DNA of 64,000 nucleotides from RGIG2134 sp964461115. GTDB lineage: Bacteria > Cyanobacteriota > Vampirovibrionia > Gastranaerophilales > Gastranaerophilaceae. Of this stretch, positions 43,856 through 53,606 are shown piece by piece. The translations under genes and the position numbers were made by a program. Within the stretch, counting starts at the first letter, position 1. The number at the start of each line of letters is the position of its first letter. The notes beneath the pieces are model-generated. The model did not search any database, was not told the origin of the DNA, and worked only from the letters and a program-made list of their open reading frames with translations. Where the stretch lies: assembly GCA_964461115.1 (NCBI GenBank), contig CAYWSX010000008.1, forward strand, positions 32,186-96,185. The letters are read 5' to 3'.

Positions 43856-45016
43856 TTAAGAATTTAATTCAAAATATTCAATCAAATTTAAAACTCTTTT
43901 GTTGCTTTGAGATTCAATCAAACCCTTGTTCAGTCCGATTACACATCCCGGACATGATGTTAAGACGAAATCGGCTCTTGTTTGTTCAATATTTTTTGAT
44001 TTTTCTTCTGAGATAAATTTTGAAATTATGGGGAATCTTATAGAAAAATCTCCTGAAAATCCGCAGCAAACTTCACAATCGTTCATTTTCAAGTAGTTTT
44101 CGCCGACAATATTTTCTACTTTCGCTAATATTTTTTCTTTTTCGTCTCTAAGGTGGCATGGCAGATGATAGGTCGCTTTTTCAGCCGGCAGTTTTTTCGA
44201 AAAACTTTCAATTAATGCTGAAATATCAATAATTTTGTAAGAAAAATCTTCGCTATACTCCTTTAAAGCCGATAGACAAGTAGCACAGTCGCAAACAATA
44301 TAATCGCAATCATCTTTCAAAAGTTTTACATTTTTTTCTTTTAAATGCTTGAATTGTTTGAAATCTCCGCTATATAGGGCAGAAATACCGCAGCATTCGA
44401 ATTTTTTTTGTATAACTTCAATGTCATTTTTTTCAAAGAAATTTAAGACAGCATTTTTAACACCCGGGTTAAGATATTTTGTGAAACAACCCTCAAAATA
44501 AATTACTTTTGTTTTTTTTGTGTTTTGCTGGGTTGTTTTTTTTCTTTTTACATTTATTTTTGAGATTTTATCAAAAAGTAGAAAATATTTGCCGAGTATG
44601 CCGAATTTTCGAATAAAATCTTCAAAAAATGGTACAAATTTTGACAAGCGAGAAAATCTGTATGCTTTAAAGAGCAAACTTAAAAAAAGCATTTTTATTT
44701 TAAAAAACGGAGTGTATTTTAAAATTCCGCAGAATTTTTTGTTCTCATTTTTGGCGGCGCGAATTATTTCGCTTGCTTTTATCGAACTTGGGCAAAAATC
44801 GTCACAAGCTTTACAGTGAAGGCACATAGAAAGAGTTTCATCCAGTTTTTTTGTGTATTTTAAATCGCCTTTGAGTAGTCCCAGCAAAAGATTAAATTTT
44901 CCTCTTGAAACAATAGTTTCTTTCCCCGTTGCTTTGTACACGGGGCATACTGATTGGCAGAGTCCGCATTTTGAACAGGTTTTTAAATCTTTTTCATAAT
45001 ATTCCAGCTTTTTCAT
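43856..45016 (-). CDS. Fe-S protein of the GlcF/heterodisulfide-reductase-like family
   Basis: 386 aa. Two N-terminal 4Fe-4S clusters: 'CSKCGLCQSVCPVY' and 'CLHCKACDDFCPS'. C-terminal two CCG domains ('FEGCFTKYLNPGV...ECCGISALYSGD...CDCATCLSAL' and 'LPCHLRD...CEVCCGFSGDF...TSCPGCVIGL'), as in GlcF, LutA and HdrB-like electron-transfer subunits. Probably passes electrons from a flavin dehydrogenase (e.g. glycolate/lactate type). No GlcD/GlcE partner adjacent. Confidence 0.85.
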   Translation of the reverse strand: MKKLEYYEKDLKTCSKCGLCQSVCPVYKATGKETIVSRGKFNLLLGLLKGDLKYTKKLDETLSMCLHCKACDDFCPSSIKASEIIRAAKNENKKFCGILKYTPFFKIKMLFLSLLFKAYRFSRLSKFVPFFEDFIRKFGILGKYFLLFDKISKINVKRKKTTQQNTKKTKVIYFEGCFTKYLNPGVKNAVLNFFEKNDIEVIQKKFECCGISALYSGDFKQFKHLKEKNVKLLKDDCDYIVCDCATCLSALKEYSEDFSYKIIDISALIESFSKKLPAEKATYHLPCHLRDEKEKILAKVENIVGENYLKMNDCEVCCGFSGDFSIRFPIISKFISEEKSKNIEQTRADFVLTSCPGCVIGLNKGLIESQSNKRVLNLIEYFELNS

Positions 45017-45136
45017 AATAGATATTATAACGCAAAGGTGATTTCAAATTTTATTCAGCTATTTGTTGGGTTGCAATAAATTATAATGCGGATAGAATGG
45101 TATTATCATAGAATTGTATTATATGGTAATTTTTAT

Positions 45137-47353
45137 ATGAGAAAACTAAAAATATTGAATCTGTTTGAGGACGGACTGTCCTCTTCAAAGATAATTAATG
45201 CGGTTGCGTTTATATTATTCTCTCTGCTTTTTACATTTGTTTTATCCTCAAAGTATTTTTTGTTCGAAAACCTTATTTCAAGTGACAATACTGCAAAGCA
45301 TGATATTGTAGCGGAAAAAACAATCGAAGTTGTCGATACATTCAGAACAGAACAGCAAAAAAAAGAAGTAGTCATGAAAGTAGAGCCTATATTGACTCCT
45401 GCTGAAGATAACTACATTAAAAACAACCTTACGAACCTTATAAATACTATCAAACAAATTCGTAACAAAGATACAGCGCCCGCTGTAAAGAAAGAAGAAT
45501 TGAATATTCTTTTTGACCTTTCTGACGGGTCGCAAAAAGCTTTTGTTGTGAATTATTTTTTAACCGCGAATAATCAGCGATTTGATGTTATATCTCTTAA
45601 AGCGCAACAAACGCTTGAAGCCACTCTTAGTGAAGGTATAACCGAAAAAGACTTCGAAAAACAAAATATTTATAAGCTTATAATCAGGAATACGGGGCAT
45701 GACGTTACGAGAAACCAGGTTCGTGTAATTTCGGCACTTTTAGAGCAGGTAATCGTACCAAATATGATAGTTGATGAGCATGCAACTGAATTAGCACGTA
45801 AAAATGCTATCAATGCAGTGCAGCCCTTCAAAGTTACTTTTAACAAAGGTGATAAAATTGTATTTGAAGGAGAGCCTATTACAAAACTCAAGCGTGATGC
45901 GCTCTCTAAAGCGGGTTATCACGTCTTAGAGCTTAATTATCAAGGTTTTATAGGAATATATTGCTTGGTAGTTGTTGGGATGCTTTCTCTGCTTTATTAC
46001 TTGCAATTTTTTGAAAAAGGATTCTTGAACAAAAACTATATATTATTAATGGCTCTTATGTCGCTTTTTGTCACAATATTTACTGTCTTTTTGCCTGATG
46101 GGCTGTCGGTTTATCTTATACCGTTCCCTGCGTTTGCCATAATTTTGGCTATATTTACCAATCCGCGGGTTTCTTTTTTGACATCAATATTGTTGATTAC
46201 AGTTACTGCAATGACATTGAAATTTGAAACTTTTGCAATGGCGATTTTTATAATTGTGGCAATGATTTCAACGGTTTCGGTGGCGAGAATTAAGTATTCG
46301 CGCCGATACGATCTTGTAAAAGCAGGGTTTGAAATTTCACTTGTTATGCTGCTTTTGATTTTGAGTGTATATTTGCTTGAAAAATGTCTTGTGGATGTTG
46401 ACAGCGCAGTTCTTATCAGAGATGCGGTTTCCGGACTCATAAATGGTATTTTGAGCGGAATAATTGCCTTGGGCATGCTTCCGCTTTTAGAAAGTATGTT
46501 CAAAATCATTACACCATACGGACTTGCCGAACTTGCAGACCATAATCAGCCTCTGCTCAAGAGATTGCAGTTTGAAGCACCCGGAACCTTCTCTCACAGT
46601 TTGATGTTGTCGAATTTGTGTGAGGCTGCTGCCGAATCAATTGGTGCAGACCCTGTCTTGGCAAGAGTCGGGGCTTTTTATCACGATATAGGCAAATTGA
46701 AGCGCCCGTTATTCTTTGTTGAAAACCAAACTTATTTTGGAATTGAAAATCCGCATACAAAATTGAATCCGAGATTGAGTAAAATGGTTATCACCGCGCA
46801 CCCTAAAGATGGTATTGAGCTTGCAAAAGAATACGGCATTCCGCCTGTAGTCCAAAATTTTATATCACAGCACCATGGGGATTCTTTGGCAAGTTACTTC
46901 TATAATCAAGCCGTTAAAGAGGAAGGTGCGGAAAATGTTGCTGAAGAACAGTTCAGATATACAGGTCCAAAACCGAATACTAAAGAAACGGCAATCTTAA
47001 TGCTTGCGGACGCTGTTGAGTCTGCTGCTCGTACGCTGCCAAACCATACTCAAGAAGCGCTTGATGCACTTATTGATAAATTAATCCAAGAACGTTTACA
47101 GGACGGGCAATTGTCGGATTCGCCGCTTACATTAAAGGACTTAAAGACTATCGCGCTTACGTTCTCACGCTCTTTACGTGCGGCTCATCACCAAAGAATT
47201 AAATATCACCAAAATATTATTCAAGAATTGGAAAATAAAGCTAAAACGAAGCATAGCCAAATGTTTTTGAGTCAGCCGGCTGATGTAGAGTTGGAGGCAA
47301 AAATTCAAAAATTGCAGCAAGATAAACAAGACAGTGAAAATGGCAGCAATTAA
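45137..47353 (+). CDS. pgpH: 7TMR-HD family phosphohydrolase (c-di-AMP phosphodiesterase PgpH-like)
   Basis: 738 aa. Extracytoplasmic 7TMR-HDED domain (~60-260), seven membrane helices (~265-460), and HD domain with 'GTFSHSLMLSNLCEAAA', 'FYHDIGKLKRP', 'HPKDGIELAKEYGIPPVVQNFISQHHGD'. Family hydrolyses cyclic di-AMP; the substrate is inferred. The frame is open from 45086, but ATG 45137 fits; upstream TATAAT-like sequence overlaps the first ATG. Overlaps ybeY by 14 nt. Confidence 0.9.
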   Translation: MRKLKILNLFEDGLSSSKIINAVAFILFSLLFTFVLSSKYFLFENLISSDNTAKHDIVAEKTIEVVDTFRTEQQKKEVVMKVEPILTPAEDNYIKNNLTNLINTIKQIRNKDTAPAVKKEELNILFDLSDGSQKAFVVNYFLTANNQRFDVISLKAQQTLEATLSEGITEKDFEKQNIYKLIIRNTGHDVTRNQVRVISALLEQVIVPNMIVDEHATELARKNAINAVQPFKVTFNKGDKIVFEGEPITKLKRDALSKAGYHVLELNYQGFIGIYCLVVVGMLSLLYYLQFFEKGFLNKNYILLMALMSLFVTIFTVFLPDGLSVYLIPFPAFAIILAIFTNPRVSFLTSILLITVTAMTLKFETFAMAIFIIVAMISTVSVARIKYSRRYDLVKAGFEISLVMLLLILSVYLLEKCLVDVDSAVLIRDAVSGLINGILSGIIALGMLPLLESMFKIITPYGLAELADHNQPLLKRLQFEAPGTFSHSLMLSNLCEAAAESIGADPVLARVGAFYHDIGKLKRPLFFVENQTYFGIENPHTKLNPRLSKMVITAHPKDGIELAKEYGIPPVVQNFISQHHGDSLASYFYNQAVKEEGAENVAEEQFRYTGPKPNTKETAILMLADAVESAARTLPNHTQEALDALIDKLIQERLQDGQLSDSPLTLKDLKTIALTFSRSLRAAHHQRIKYHQNIIQELENKAKTKHSQMFLSQPADVELEAKIQKLQQDKQDSENGSN

Positions 47354-47843
47354 TATTTTTATAGAAAATATTTATCCCGAAATGGAAGTTGACGCCAAGA
47401 AAATTCTTGCCGACACAAAAAAAATCCTTAAATATTTTTTGGGTAATGAAGAGATTTATAAAAACTCTTGTTTGAAAGATTATAAATTTAAAACACTTTG
47501 CTTTGATATAGTTTTTTGCAATAACGAAAAAATTCATGAAATAAACCGTGATTATCGAGAAAAAGACCGCCCCACAGATGTTATAACGTTTGCACTTTTT
47601 GCAGATAGCACGCCTGAGGAAAGATTTATTTTCGATGACGAGATAAATCTGGGTGAAATCCTTATCTCACTTGATAAAACGCAGGAACAAAGTATTGAAA
47701 GAGAACATTCGTTTAATGAAGAATTGTACTTTTTAGTTTCGCATGGCATAATGCATTTGTTGGGATTTAATCATAAATTGGAGGAAGAACTCGAATTTAT
47801 GTTAACCCACCAAAGTAAGTCAATGGAGAAAATAAGTGTCTAA
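47340..47843 (+). CDS. ybeY: Endoribonuclease YbeY
   Basis: 167 aa. Metal-dependent RNase for 16S rRNA maturation and ribosome quality control; signature 'VSHGIMHLLGFNHKLEEE' (HxxxHxxxxxH) and 'YREKDRPTDVITF'. Start ATG inside the pgpH end (earlier GTG 47334 possible). Part of the pgpH-ybeY-dgkA cluster. Confidence 0.95.
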   Translation: MAAINIFIENIYPEMEVDAKKILADTKKILKYFLGNEEIYKNSCLKDYKFKTLCFDIVFCNNEKIHEINRDYREKDRPTDVITFALFADSTPEERFIFDDEINLGEILISLDKTQEQSIEREHSFNEELYFLVSHGIMHLLGFNHKLEEELEFMLTHQSKSMEKISV

Positions 47844-48207
47844 GTATACCCACAACGACTTTTTCAGATCTTTTAAAACTGCACGAAAAGGTTTGAATTT
47901 AGCCTATAAATCACAAAGAAATTTTAGAATTCATATCATAGCAGCATTTTTAGTTGTTGCATTTGCTTTTTTGTTGCAGTTTGATTATGTCGAATTTTGT
48001 CTTTTGTTCTTTGCCATAGGTTTTGTAATGGTTACAGAGCTTTTTAATTCGGTAATTGAATTTTCATTGGACGCATACTATAAAAACAAATACTCAAAGC
48101 TTGTCAAAATGGCTAAAGATATGGCGGCGGGCGGAGTTCTCATTGCTACATCCACAAGCCTGCTAATCGGGGCTATTTTGTTCGGTAACCGTCTTATCAA
48201 TGGCTAA
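47836..48207 (+). CDS. dgkA: Diacylglycerol/undecaprenol kinase
   Basis: 123 aa, three membrane helices. Motifs 'FRIHIIAAFLVV', 'VTELFNSVIEFSLD' (ExxNxxIE) and 'AKDMAAGGVL' of the DgkA/UdpK family. Overlaps ybeY by 8 nt; GTG start. Recycles lipid carrier for cell-wall synthesis or DAG. Confidence 0.9.
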   Translation: MSKYTHNDFFRSFKTARKGLNLAYKSQRNFRIHIIAAFLVVAFAFLLQFDYVEFCLLFFAIGFVMVTELFNSVIEFSLDAYYKNKYSKLVKMAKDMAAGGVLIATSTSLLIGAILFGNRLING

Positions 48208-48230
48208 TCCTTAAGAAAACATTAAGAAGG

Positions 48231-48259
48231 TTGGTGAATAATCTTGATTGGGCTATAAT
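48231..48259 (+). promoter_or_regulatory. Predicted grpE promoter
   Basis: TTGGTG (48231-48236), 17-nt spacer, TATAAT (48254-48259), ~43 nt before the grpE start. No CIRCE element was seen. Confidence 0.65.
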
Positions 48260-48301
48260 GTTTTTAAGTCTGTTAAAAAGGGACAAAAGAGGAAATTTAT
48301 T

Positions 48302-48862
48302 ATGCCGGATAAAAATAATGACGAAACAAATATAAACGAAAGCTGTGAATTTAATCCCTTTCGTGAAGAAGAGGCTCAAGAACAGTCTATAGCGGAATCT
48401 GCCGAAAGTGAAGAAGCGGTTGATAAAATTAAAACGGATTTTGAAAACCTGAATAATCAATATTTGCGTTTAGCTGCTGATTTTGAAAATTACAGAAAAA
48501 GACAAGCGCAAGAACGTGAACAGTTAATAAATTACGGAAAAATTGAAGCTTTTACAAAATTACTTGAAGTTTTGGATAATTTTGACCGCGCGGAACAATC
48601 TTTGAAGGATTGTGACGATGTAAATCGTGTGAAAGAATCTTTTAATGTTCTGCACAAACAAATTGTTGAAAACCTTGAAAAAATGGGCTTAGCGCCGATT
48701 GAAACAGTAGGAAGCTTGTTCGACCCTAATTTTCATGACGCAGTTATGCAGACTCCGACGGAAGATCACCCGGATCAGACAATTATCGCAGAATTGCAAA
48801 AAGGATATAAATTAGGTGACAAAGTATTGCGCCCTGCGCTGGTAAATGTTGCAACAAACTAA
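48302..48862 (+). CDS. grpE: Nucleotide exchange factor GrpE
   Basis: 186 aa. Acidic disordered N-terminus, long coiled-coil helix 'VDKIKTDFENLNNQYLRLAADFENYRKRQAQEREQL', and C-terminal beta domain 'GLAPIETVGSLFDPNFHDAVMQ'. Start at ATG 48302 with GAGGAA; the longer frame from 48248 is unlikely. Exchange factor for DnaK, which is not in this window. 12 nt before dnaJ. Confidence 0.95.
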   Translation: MPDKNNDETNINESCEFNPFREEEAQEQSIAESAESEEAVDKIKTDFENLNNQYLRLAADFENYRKRQAQEREQLINYGKIEAFTKLLEVLDNFDRAEQSLKDCDDVNRVKESFNVLHKQIVENLEKMGLAPIETVGSLFDPNFHDAVMQTPTEDHPDQTIIAELQKGYKLGDKVLRPALVNVATN

Positions 48863-48874
48863 AAACGGTAAAAA

Positions 48875-50008
48875 ATGACTAATTATTATGAATTATTGGG
48901 AGTCTCGAAAGAGGCAAGTAAAGACGAAATAAAAGCTGCATTTAGAAAAAATGCCAGAAAATATCACCCTGATGTGAATAAAGCACCTGACGCCGAGGAA
49001 AAATTTAAATCTCTCGGCAAAGCATACGAAACTCTTATGGATGACGAAAAGCGTACTGTATATGACCGCTGGGGAGAAGAGGGTTTGTCAAATGCCGGAT
49101 ATTCACAGGGTCCGTTTGATGGCGGTTTTGGCAATCTTAATGATATTTTTGAAAGCTTTTTCGGCGGTCTGGGCGGATTTGGTTTTTCAGGCGGATATGA
49201 AAGAGACCCGAATGCTCCGCAGCGCGGCGATGATATTCGCGTGGATATTGAGCTTGAATTTGAAGAGGCAGTTTTCGGCATAGAAAAAGAAATAAAAATT
49301 GATCATCTGGAAGGCTGTGAAGCTTGCAAAGGAACGGGTCACGAACCGGGTTCAAAACCTCAAACATGTCCGACTTGCGGAGGCTCGGGAAGAGTTCAGC
49401 AAGTGACAAATACAATTATGGGGCAGTTTACACAAATCAGCACATGCCCGAACTGCGGCGGTTCAGGACAAAAAATTACAAATCCGTGCAAGGCATGCAG
49501 CGGCTCAGGCAGTGTGGAAAAAGAAAAAACTATCAATGTAAAAATCCCAAAAGGGGTGGACAACGGTGCGAAAATTCGTGTTTCACAAGAAGGTGATGCA
49601 GGGAAAAACGGTGGTCCGAGCGGAGATTTGTACATTGTGCTTCATGTGAAATCGCATGAATATTATAAACGCGAAGGCTTTGATATTTACACAGAACTTG
49701 GAATTTCGGTTCCTCAGGCTGTTCTGGGGGATGAAATTAACATCCAAACGCTTGATGGTGATAGAAAAATCACCGTGCCTTCCGGAACAGAAAGTGGTAA
49801 AATATTAACATTGAAAGATGCAGGTGTTCCATACCTTAATAGCCCAAACAGACGCGGAAGCCACTACGTAGTGCTCAAGATAGAAACACCGAAAACTCTC
49901 AATGATGAAGAAAAGAAACTTTATGCACGACTTTTTGAGATTTCGACAGGTAAAGAGCCTAACGAAGCAAGTATTTTAGACAGATTTAAGAAAGCTCTGC
50001 ATAACTAA
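48875..50008 (+). CDS. dnaJ: Chaperone DnaJ
   Basis: 377 aa. J domain 'YYELLGVSKEASKDEIKAAFRKNARKYHPDVNKA' with HPD, Gly/Phe linker, four CxxCxGxG zinc repeats (CEACKGTG, CPTCGGSG, CPNCGGSG, CKACSGSG) and C-terminal substrate domains. Type I DnaJ that stimulates DnaK; co-transcribed with grpE. Confidence 0.97.
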   Translation: MTNYYELLGVSKEASKDEIKAAFRKNARKYHPDVNKAPDAEEKFKSLGKAYETLMDDEKRTVYDRWGEEGLSNAGYSQGPFDGGFGNLNDIFESFFGGLGGFGFSGGYERDPNAPQRGDDIRVDIELEFEEAVFGIEKEIKIDHLEGCEACKGTGHEPGSKPQTCPTCGGSGRVQQVTNTIMGQFTQISTCPNCGGSGQKITNPCKACSGSGSVEKEKTINVKIPKGVDNGAKIRVSQEGDAGKNGGPSGDLYIVLHVKSHEYYKREGFDIYTELGISVPQAVLGDEINIQTLDGDRKITVPSGTESGKILTLKDAGVPYLNSPNRRGSHYVVLKIETPKTLNDEEKKLYARLFEISTGKEPNEASILDRFKKALHN

Positions 50009-50034
50009 TCTATAAAAGTGGAATTGAGGAAAGT

Positions 50035-51636
50035 ATGAAAAAGTTTTTAATTATAGCTGCAGCAATAATATCTTTAGTATTCGCGCAGTCTGCAAATGCT
50101 ACACAATTGCCTCCTGAGGTTAAAAATTACATTTTGCAGAACATTCCTGACGCAACAATTCGTTTTGACGGACTGATTACTTTGCCTGACGGAACGTTTT
50201 ATCTTCCTCTGATTCCTGCTTACACAGTTAAAGATGCAGAATTCGGGGTTAAATTTACATACCCTAAAAATAAATCTAATCTTGCTAAAAGACCTGAAAT
50301 CCTTATTTTTGAGAACAACTACTGTCTCTTGAAGCTTATTAAAAATAAAGATAAAACGCTTAGTGTTGCAGATTTGAAGGATTTTCCAATCGAAGTTCGT
50401 TCAGGCATTCTTCCGCAGGATTTGCTTGTTCCGAAGGGGCTTGTACTCCCTGACTCTTTGGTAGGAATTCTCGGGGATTTAAATGTTCCGCTGAAATCTA
50501 ATTTAAAAATTACTCCGAAACAAGAAATTCCGACAGCGCCTTCTCAAACTGCCGATTTGCCTAAAAAACCCGAAAAAATCAATGTCATTCCGCAATTAAA
50601 AGACAAGCAATTCTATATAACAAATTTTAACTCTAACTTTATCTATATAATGCCTTCTAATTTAAGAGACGTGCAGTATACGCTGAAGTTGGACAGTATT
50701 CCTAAGGCGGTACGAGAGGTTGGCGGAAATTATCTTTTGGTATCCACTGCACAAAAAACATATATTGACGTAGTAGATGTTAAAAATGAAGAAATTGCAA
50801 AACAGATTGATATAGGCGTTGAACCTGATGAAATGGTTGTTTCCAAGGATGAAAAAACAGCATATGTTATTTCTAACAGCAACTCTAATTTGTATGTGAT
50901 TGATATTCAGACTATGTCGCTTACAAAACAAATTCAAATCAAGGGGAATCCTGAAAAATTGGCGTTTTCCGAAGATGAATCAAAACTTATATACATAGAC
51001 AGTGCAACATCTGATATATACAGTGTCGAACTGAAAAATCACTATGTGAATATTTATCAGTGCACTGTTCCAAATACTGCAAAAATAATCCTTTCGGACA
51101 ACAAAGTATACGCATTGAGCCGAACAAGGAATTCTCTCAAAATTTATCCTTATCAAGAGCTGGTTATGGAAAAAACAGATGATAATCAAGAAATTCTGGG
51201 TTCCAAAAGAGAATACTATATAAAAGCTGCGTTTTTAAAAAGCGGCCCCGGGATAAAAACCTATTTTAAAAAGCAAAAAGAAACCCAGGACGCTGCTATT
51301 AAAGAAATTACCGGGGAGTCTATAAATACGGCAACAAAACCTGTAGATATGTTATACAGAAACGGTAAAATATACATTTTAAGTTCGGTTGAGAACCAAA
51401 TTGATATAGTAAATCCTGTTACACAGCAGGTTGAAAAGTCTGTTCCGCTAAGAATAACGGGTTTTTCAAATAAATTTAACGAAATAAAAAACTCAGGTCT
51501 TGTAATTATCACAAATGTGATGGAGAAAAAATACGTAGTCTTTGACCTTGATAAAGAGCTTATTTTGCAAACAAATCCTATAGATTTGCCAATTACGACA
51601 CTTACAATTATTAATAAATCAGCAGAGGCGCTCTGA
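50035..51636 (+). CDS. Secreted YVTN-type beta-propeller protein
   Basis: 533 aa, signal peptide MKKFLIIAAAIISLVFAQSANA. N-terminal ~150 residues of unknown fold ('LPPEVKNYILQNIPDATIRFDGLITLPDGTFYLPLIP') and a C-terminal seven-bladed YVTN-like propeller (~205-525: 'KTAYVISNSNSNLYVIDIQTMSLTKQIQI', 'VDMLYRNGKIYILSSVENQIDIVNPVTQQVE'). Probably periplasmic or surface exposed. Its TGA overlaps the next ATG (TGATG). Confidence 0.8.
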   Translation: MKKFLIIAAAIISLVFAQSANATQLPPEVKNYILQNIPDATIRFDGLITLPDGTFYLPLIPAYTVKDAEFGVKFTYPKNKSNLAKRPEILIFENNYCLLKLIKNKDKTLSVADLKDFPIEVRSGILPQDLLVPKGLVLPDSLVGILGDLNVPLKSNLKITPKQEIPTAPSQTADLPKKPEKINVIPQLKDKQFYITNFNSNFIYIMPSNLRDVQYTLKLDSIPKAVREVGGNYLLVSTAQKTYIDVVDVKNEEIAKQIDIGVEPDEMVVSKDEKTAYVISNSNSNLYVIDIQTMSLTKQIQIKGNPEKLAFSEDESKLIYIDSATSDIYSVELKNHYVNIYQCTVPNTAKIILSDNKVYALSRTRNSLKIYPYQELVMEKTDDNQEILGSKREYYIKAAFLKSGPGIKTYFKKQKETQDAAIKEITGESINTATKPVDMLYRNGKIYILSSVENQIDIVNPVTQQVEKSVPLRITGFSNKFNEIKNSGLVIITNVMEKKYVVFDLDKELILQTNPIDLPITTLTIINKSAEAL

Positions 51637-52190
51637 TGGACAAAATTACCGAGGAAATTTTAGAGGGTCTTGAAGCAACGCAAAAAGATTTTTGGAATGT
51701 TGCAAGAGAAACAGCTAATTTTCTAAATATGCTTGTTAAAATTGCCAAGTGTAAAAACGGTATTGAAGTAGGAACTTCAAACGGATACTCGGGAATATGG
51801 CTGGGTAAAGCTTTCCAAGAAAATGGCGGAAAGCTCACTACAATTGAATATTGGGACAAAAGGCAAAGCATTGCACGCAACCACTTTAAAACCTGCGGGA
51901 TAGACGATGTAATTGAAGCTAAGCTGGGATGTGCTTGTGAAATCTTAGGAGCTTGGGAAGAAAAACTTGATTTTGCCTTCATAGACGCCAATAAAACTCA
52001 GTACTTGGAATATTTTGAACTTGTCGACAAACACCTCGTAAAAGGCGGGATAATTACCGCTGATAATATTACTTCTCATCCTGAAAAAGTTGAAAATTTT
52101 ATTACAGCTCTAAAAAATCATCCGAAATACCAAACGGAGATTTTGGATTTGCCGGGCGGATTACTTATCGCTTATAAAATTGCGGATTAA
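51636..52190 (+). CDS. O-methyltransferase (family 3 type)
   Basis: 184 aa SAM-dependent methyltransferase: motif I 'GIEVGTSNGYSGIWLGKAF', 'LTTIEYWDKR', 'DFAFIDANKTQYLEYFELV', 'GGIITADN'. Caffeoyl-CoA OMT-like family; substrate unknown. Translationally coupled to the propeller gene. Confidence 0.85.
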   Translation: MDKITEEILEGLEATQKDFWNVARETANFLNMLVKIAKCKNGIEVGTSNGYSGIWLGKAFQENGGKLTTIEYWDKRQSIARNHFKTCGIDDVIEAKLGCACEILGAWEEKLDFAFIDANKTQYLEYFELVDKHLVKGGIITADNITSHPEKVENFITALKNHPKYQTEILDLPGGLLIAYKIAD

Positions 52191-52257
52191 CAAAGTTTTT
52201 CTTTATTTTATTCGGTTTTTTCTGTAAAATAAAGAAAAACTAAAAAGTGAGTGAATT

Positions 52258-53538
52258 ATGAGTAGATTTTTTGGCATTATCGGTATTGTAGTAATATTTG
52301 CGATTTGTTATCTTATGTCAAACAACAAGAAGAAAATAAGTCTTAAAACAGTATTGTCGGGCTTTTCGCTTCAAATACTTCTTGCGGTTTTTATATTGAA
52401 AACACCTTTGGGGCAAGCAATATTTTACAAAGCAGGTTTGTTAGTGCAAAAAATTCTTGATTTTGCAAATCAGGGGGGGGACTTTGTTTTCGGCTCTCTT
52501 ACAAGTAAGCCTGAAAAATGGGTAGAGTTGTTCGGTGCGGGTGGAGATTTTATTTTTGCGTTGAAACTTATTCCGACAATTATTTTTGTCTTGATTATAG
52601 TCAATATCCTTTATCACATTGGCATAATGCAAAAAATAGTCTACGTTTGTGCAAAAGTTATGTACAAAATTATGAATATTTCGGGTGCGGAGGCTCTTTC
52701 AAACGCTGCAAGTGCTTTTGTAGGGCAGGTTGAAGCGCAGATTATGATTAAACCTTACATTCCAACAATGACAATGTCCGAGCTTTTGGCGTCGATGACA
52801 GGTTCTATGGCTTGTATCGCGGGTGGTGTTATGGCAATGTACATAGGAATGGGAATTCCTGCAGAATACCTTCTTTCTGCAAGTATAATGGCGGCTCCCG
52901 GGGCGCTTGTAATCTCAAAAATCGTTTTTCCTGAGACGGAAGAGTCGCAAACTAAAGACGATGTTAAATTGGAAGTTAAACAGAATTATGTAAACCTTAT
53001 TGACGCGATTGCGCACGGCGCTTCGGATGGGATGAGAGTTTCAATAAATGTCATTGCAATGCTGATTGCACTAATTGCTCTTATTCACATGGTCGATTGG
53101 GTTCTCGGTTATTTCGGGCTCTTTTTGGTCAACATATGCCATTTGCCTGCACATTTTATTGGGATTGATTTTTCACATCTTTCTTTGAACGGTATTTTGG
53201 GCGCAATATTCTCGGTTTTTGCCTATATTATGGGTGTTCCGTTCCATGAGGCTTCCGCTGTTGGCTCATTGATGGGTACGAAGCTTGTTTTCAATGAATT
53301 TATTGCATATATGGATTTGTCGCAAATTCAAGCGCAGCTTTCACAGAAGAGTATTGTTATTGCTACATTTGCACTGTGCGGCTTTGCTAATTTGGGTTCA
53401 ATCGCAATCCAAATCGGCGGTATTGGCGAACTTGCGCCGTCACGCCGCAAAGACCTTGCAAAACTCGGTTTTAAAGCTCTTATTTGCGGAACGCTTGCCT
53501 CTTATATTTCGGCTTGTATTGCGGGGATACTTTTATAG
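52258..53538 (+). CDS. nupC: NupC-family concentrative nucleoside transporter
   Basis: 426 aa, ~10 membrane helices. CNT signatures 'VFGSLTSK', 'NVLYHIGIMQKIVYVCAKVMYKIMNISGAEALSNAASAFVGQVEAQIMIKPYI', 'GSMACIAGGVMAMYIGMGIPAEYLLSASIMAAPGALVISKI' and 'GALSLGSIAIQIGGIGELAPSRRKDLAKLG'-like end. Na+/H+ symport of nucleosides. It carries an in-frame run of 8 G (52473-52480) coding 'QGGD', a possible slippage site. The promoter of the first poly-G prepilin overlaps its stop. Confidence 0.93.
   Translation: MSRFFGIIGIVVIFAICYLMSNNKKKISLKTVLSGFSLQILLAVFILKTPLGQAIFYKAGLLVQKILDFANQGGDFVFGSLTSKPEKWVELFGAGGDFIFALKLIPTIIFVLIIVNILYHIGIMQKIVYVCAKVMYKIMNISGAEALSNAASAFVGQVEAQIMIKPYIPTMTMSELLASMTGSMACIAGGVMAMYIGMGIPAEYLLSASIMAAPGALVISKIVFPETEESQTKDDVKLEVKQNYVNLIDAIAHGASDGMRVSINVIAMLIALIALIHMVDWVLGYFGLFLVNICHLPAHFIGIDFSHLSLNGILGAIFSVFAYIMGVPFHEASAVGSLMGTKLVFNEFIAYMDLSQIQAQLSQKSIVIATFALCGFANLGSIAIQIGGIGELAPSRRKDLAKLGFKALICGTLASYISACIAGILL
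52473..52480 (+). repeat. G8 tract inside nupC
   Basis: Eight G in 'CAG-GGG-GGG-GAC', in frame; a one-base change would truncate the transporter after ~75 residues. Confidence 0.8.
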
Positions 53539-53568
53539 TTGTGGTAAACTCCTTAATTATGGTATTAT
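53539..53568 (+). promoter_or_regulatory. Predicted promoter of poly-G prepilin locus 1
   Basis: TTGTGG (53539-53544), 18-nt spacer, TATTAT (53563-53568), starting one base after the nupC stop. Confidence 0.5.
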
Positions 53569-53606
53569 GAAAATAATAAATTAAAAATTAATCGGAGGTA
53601 TGGAAA

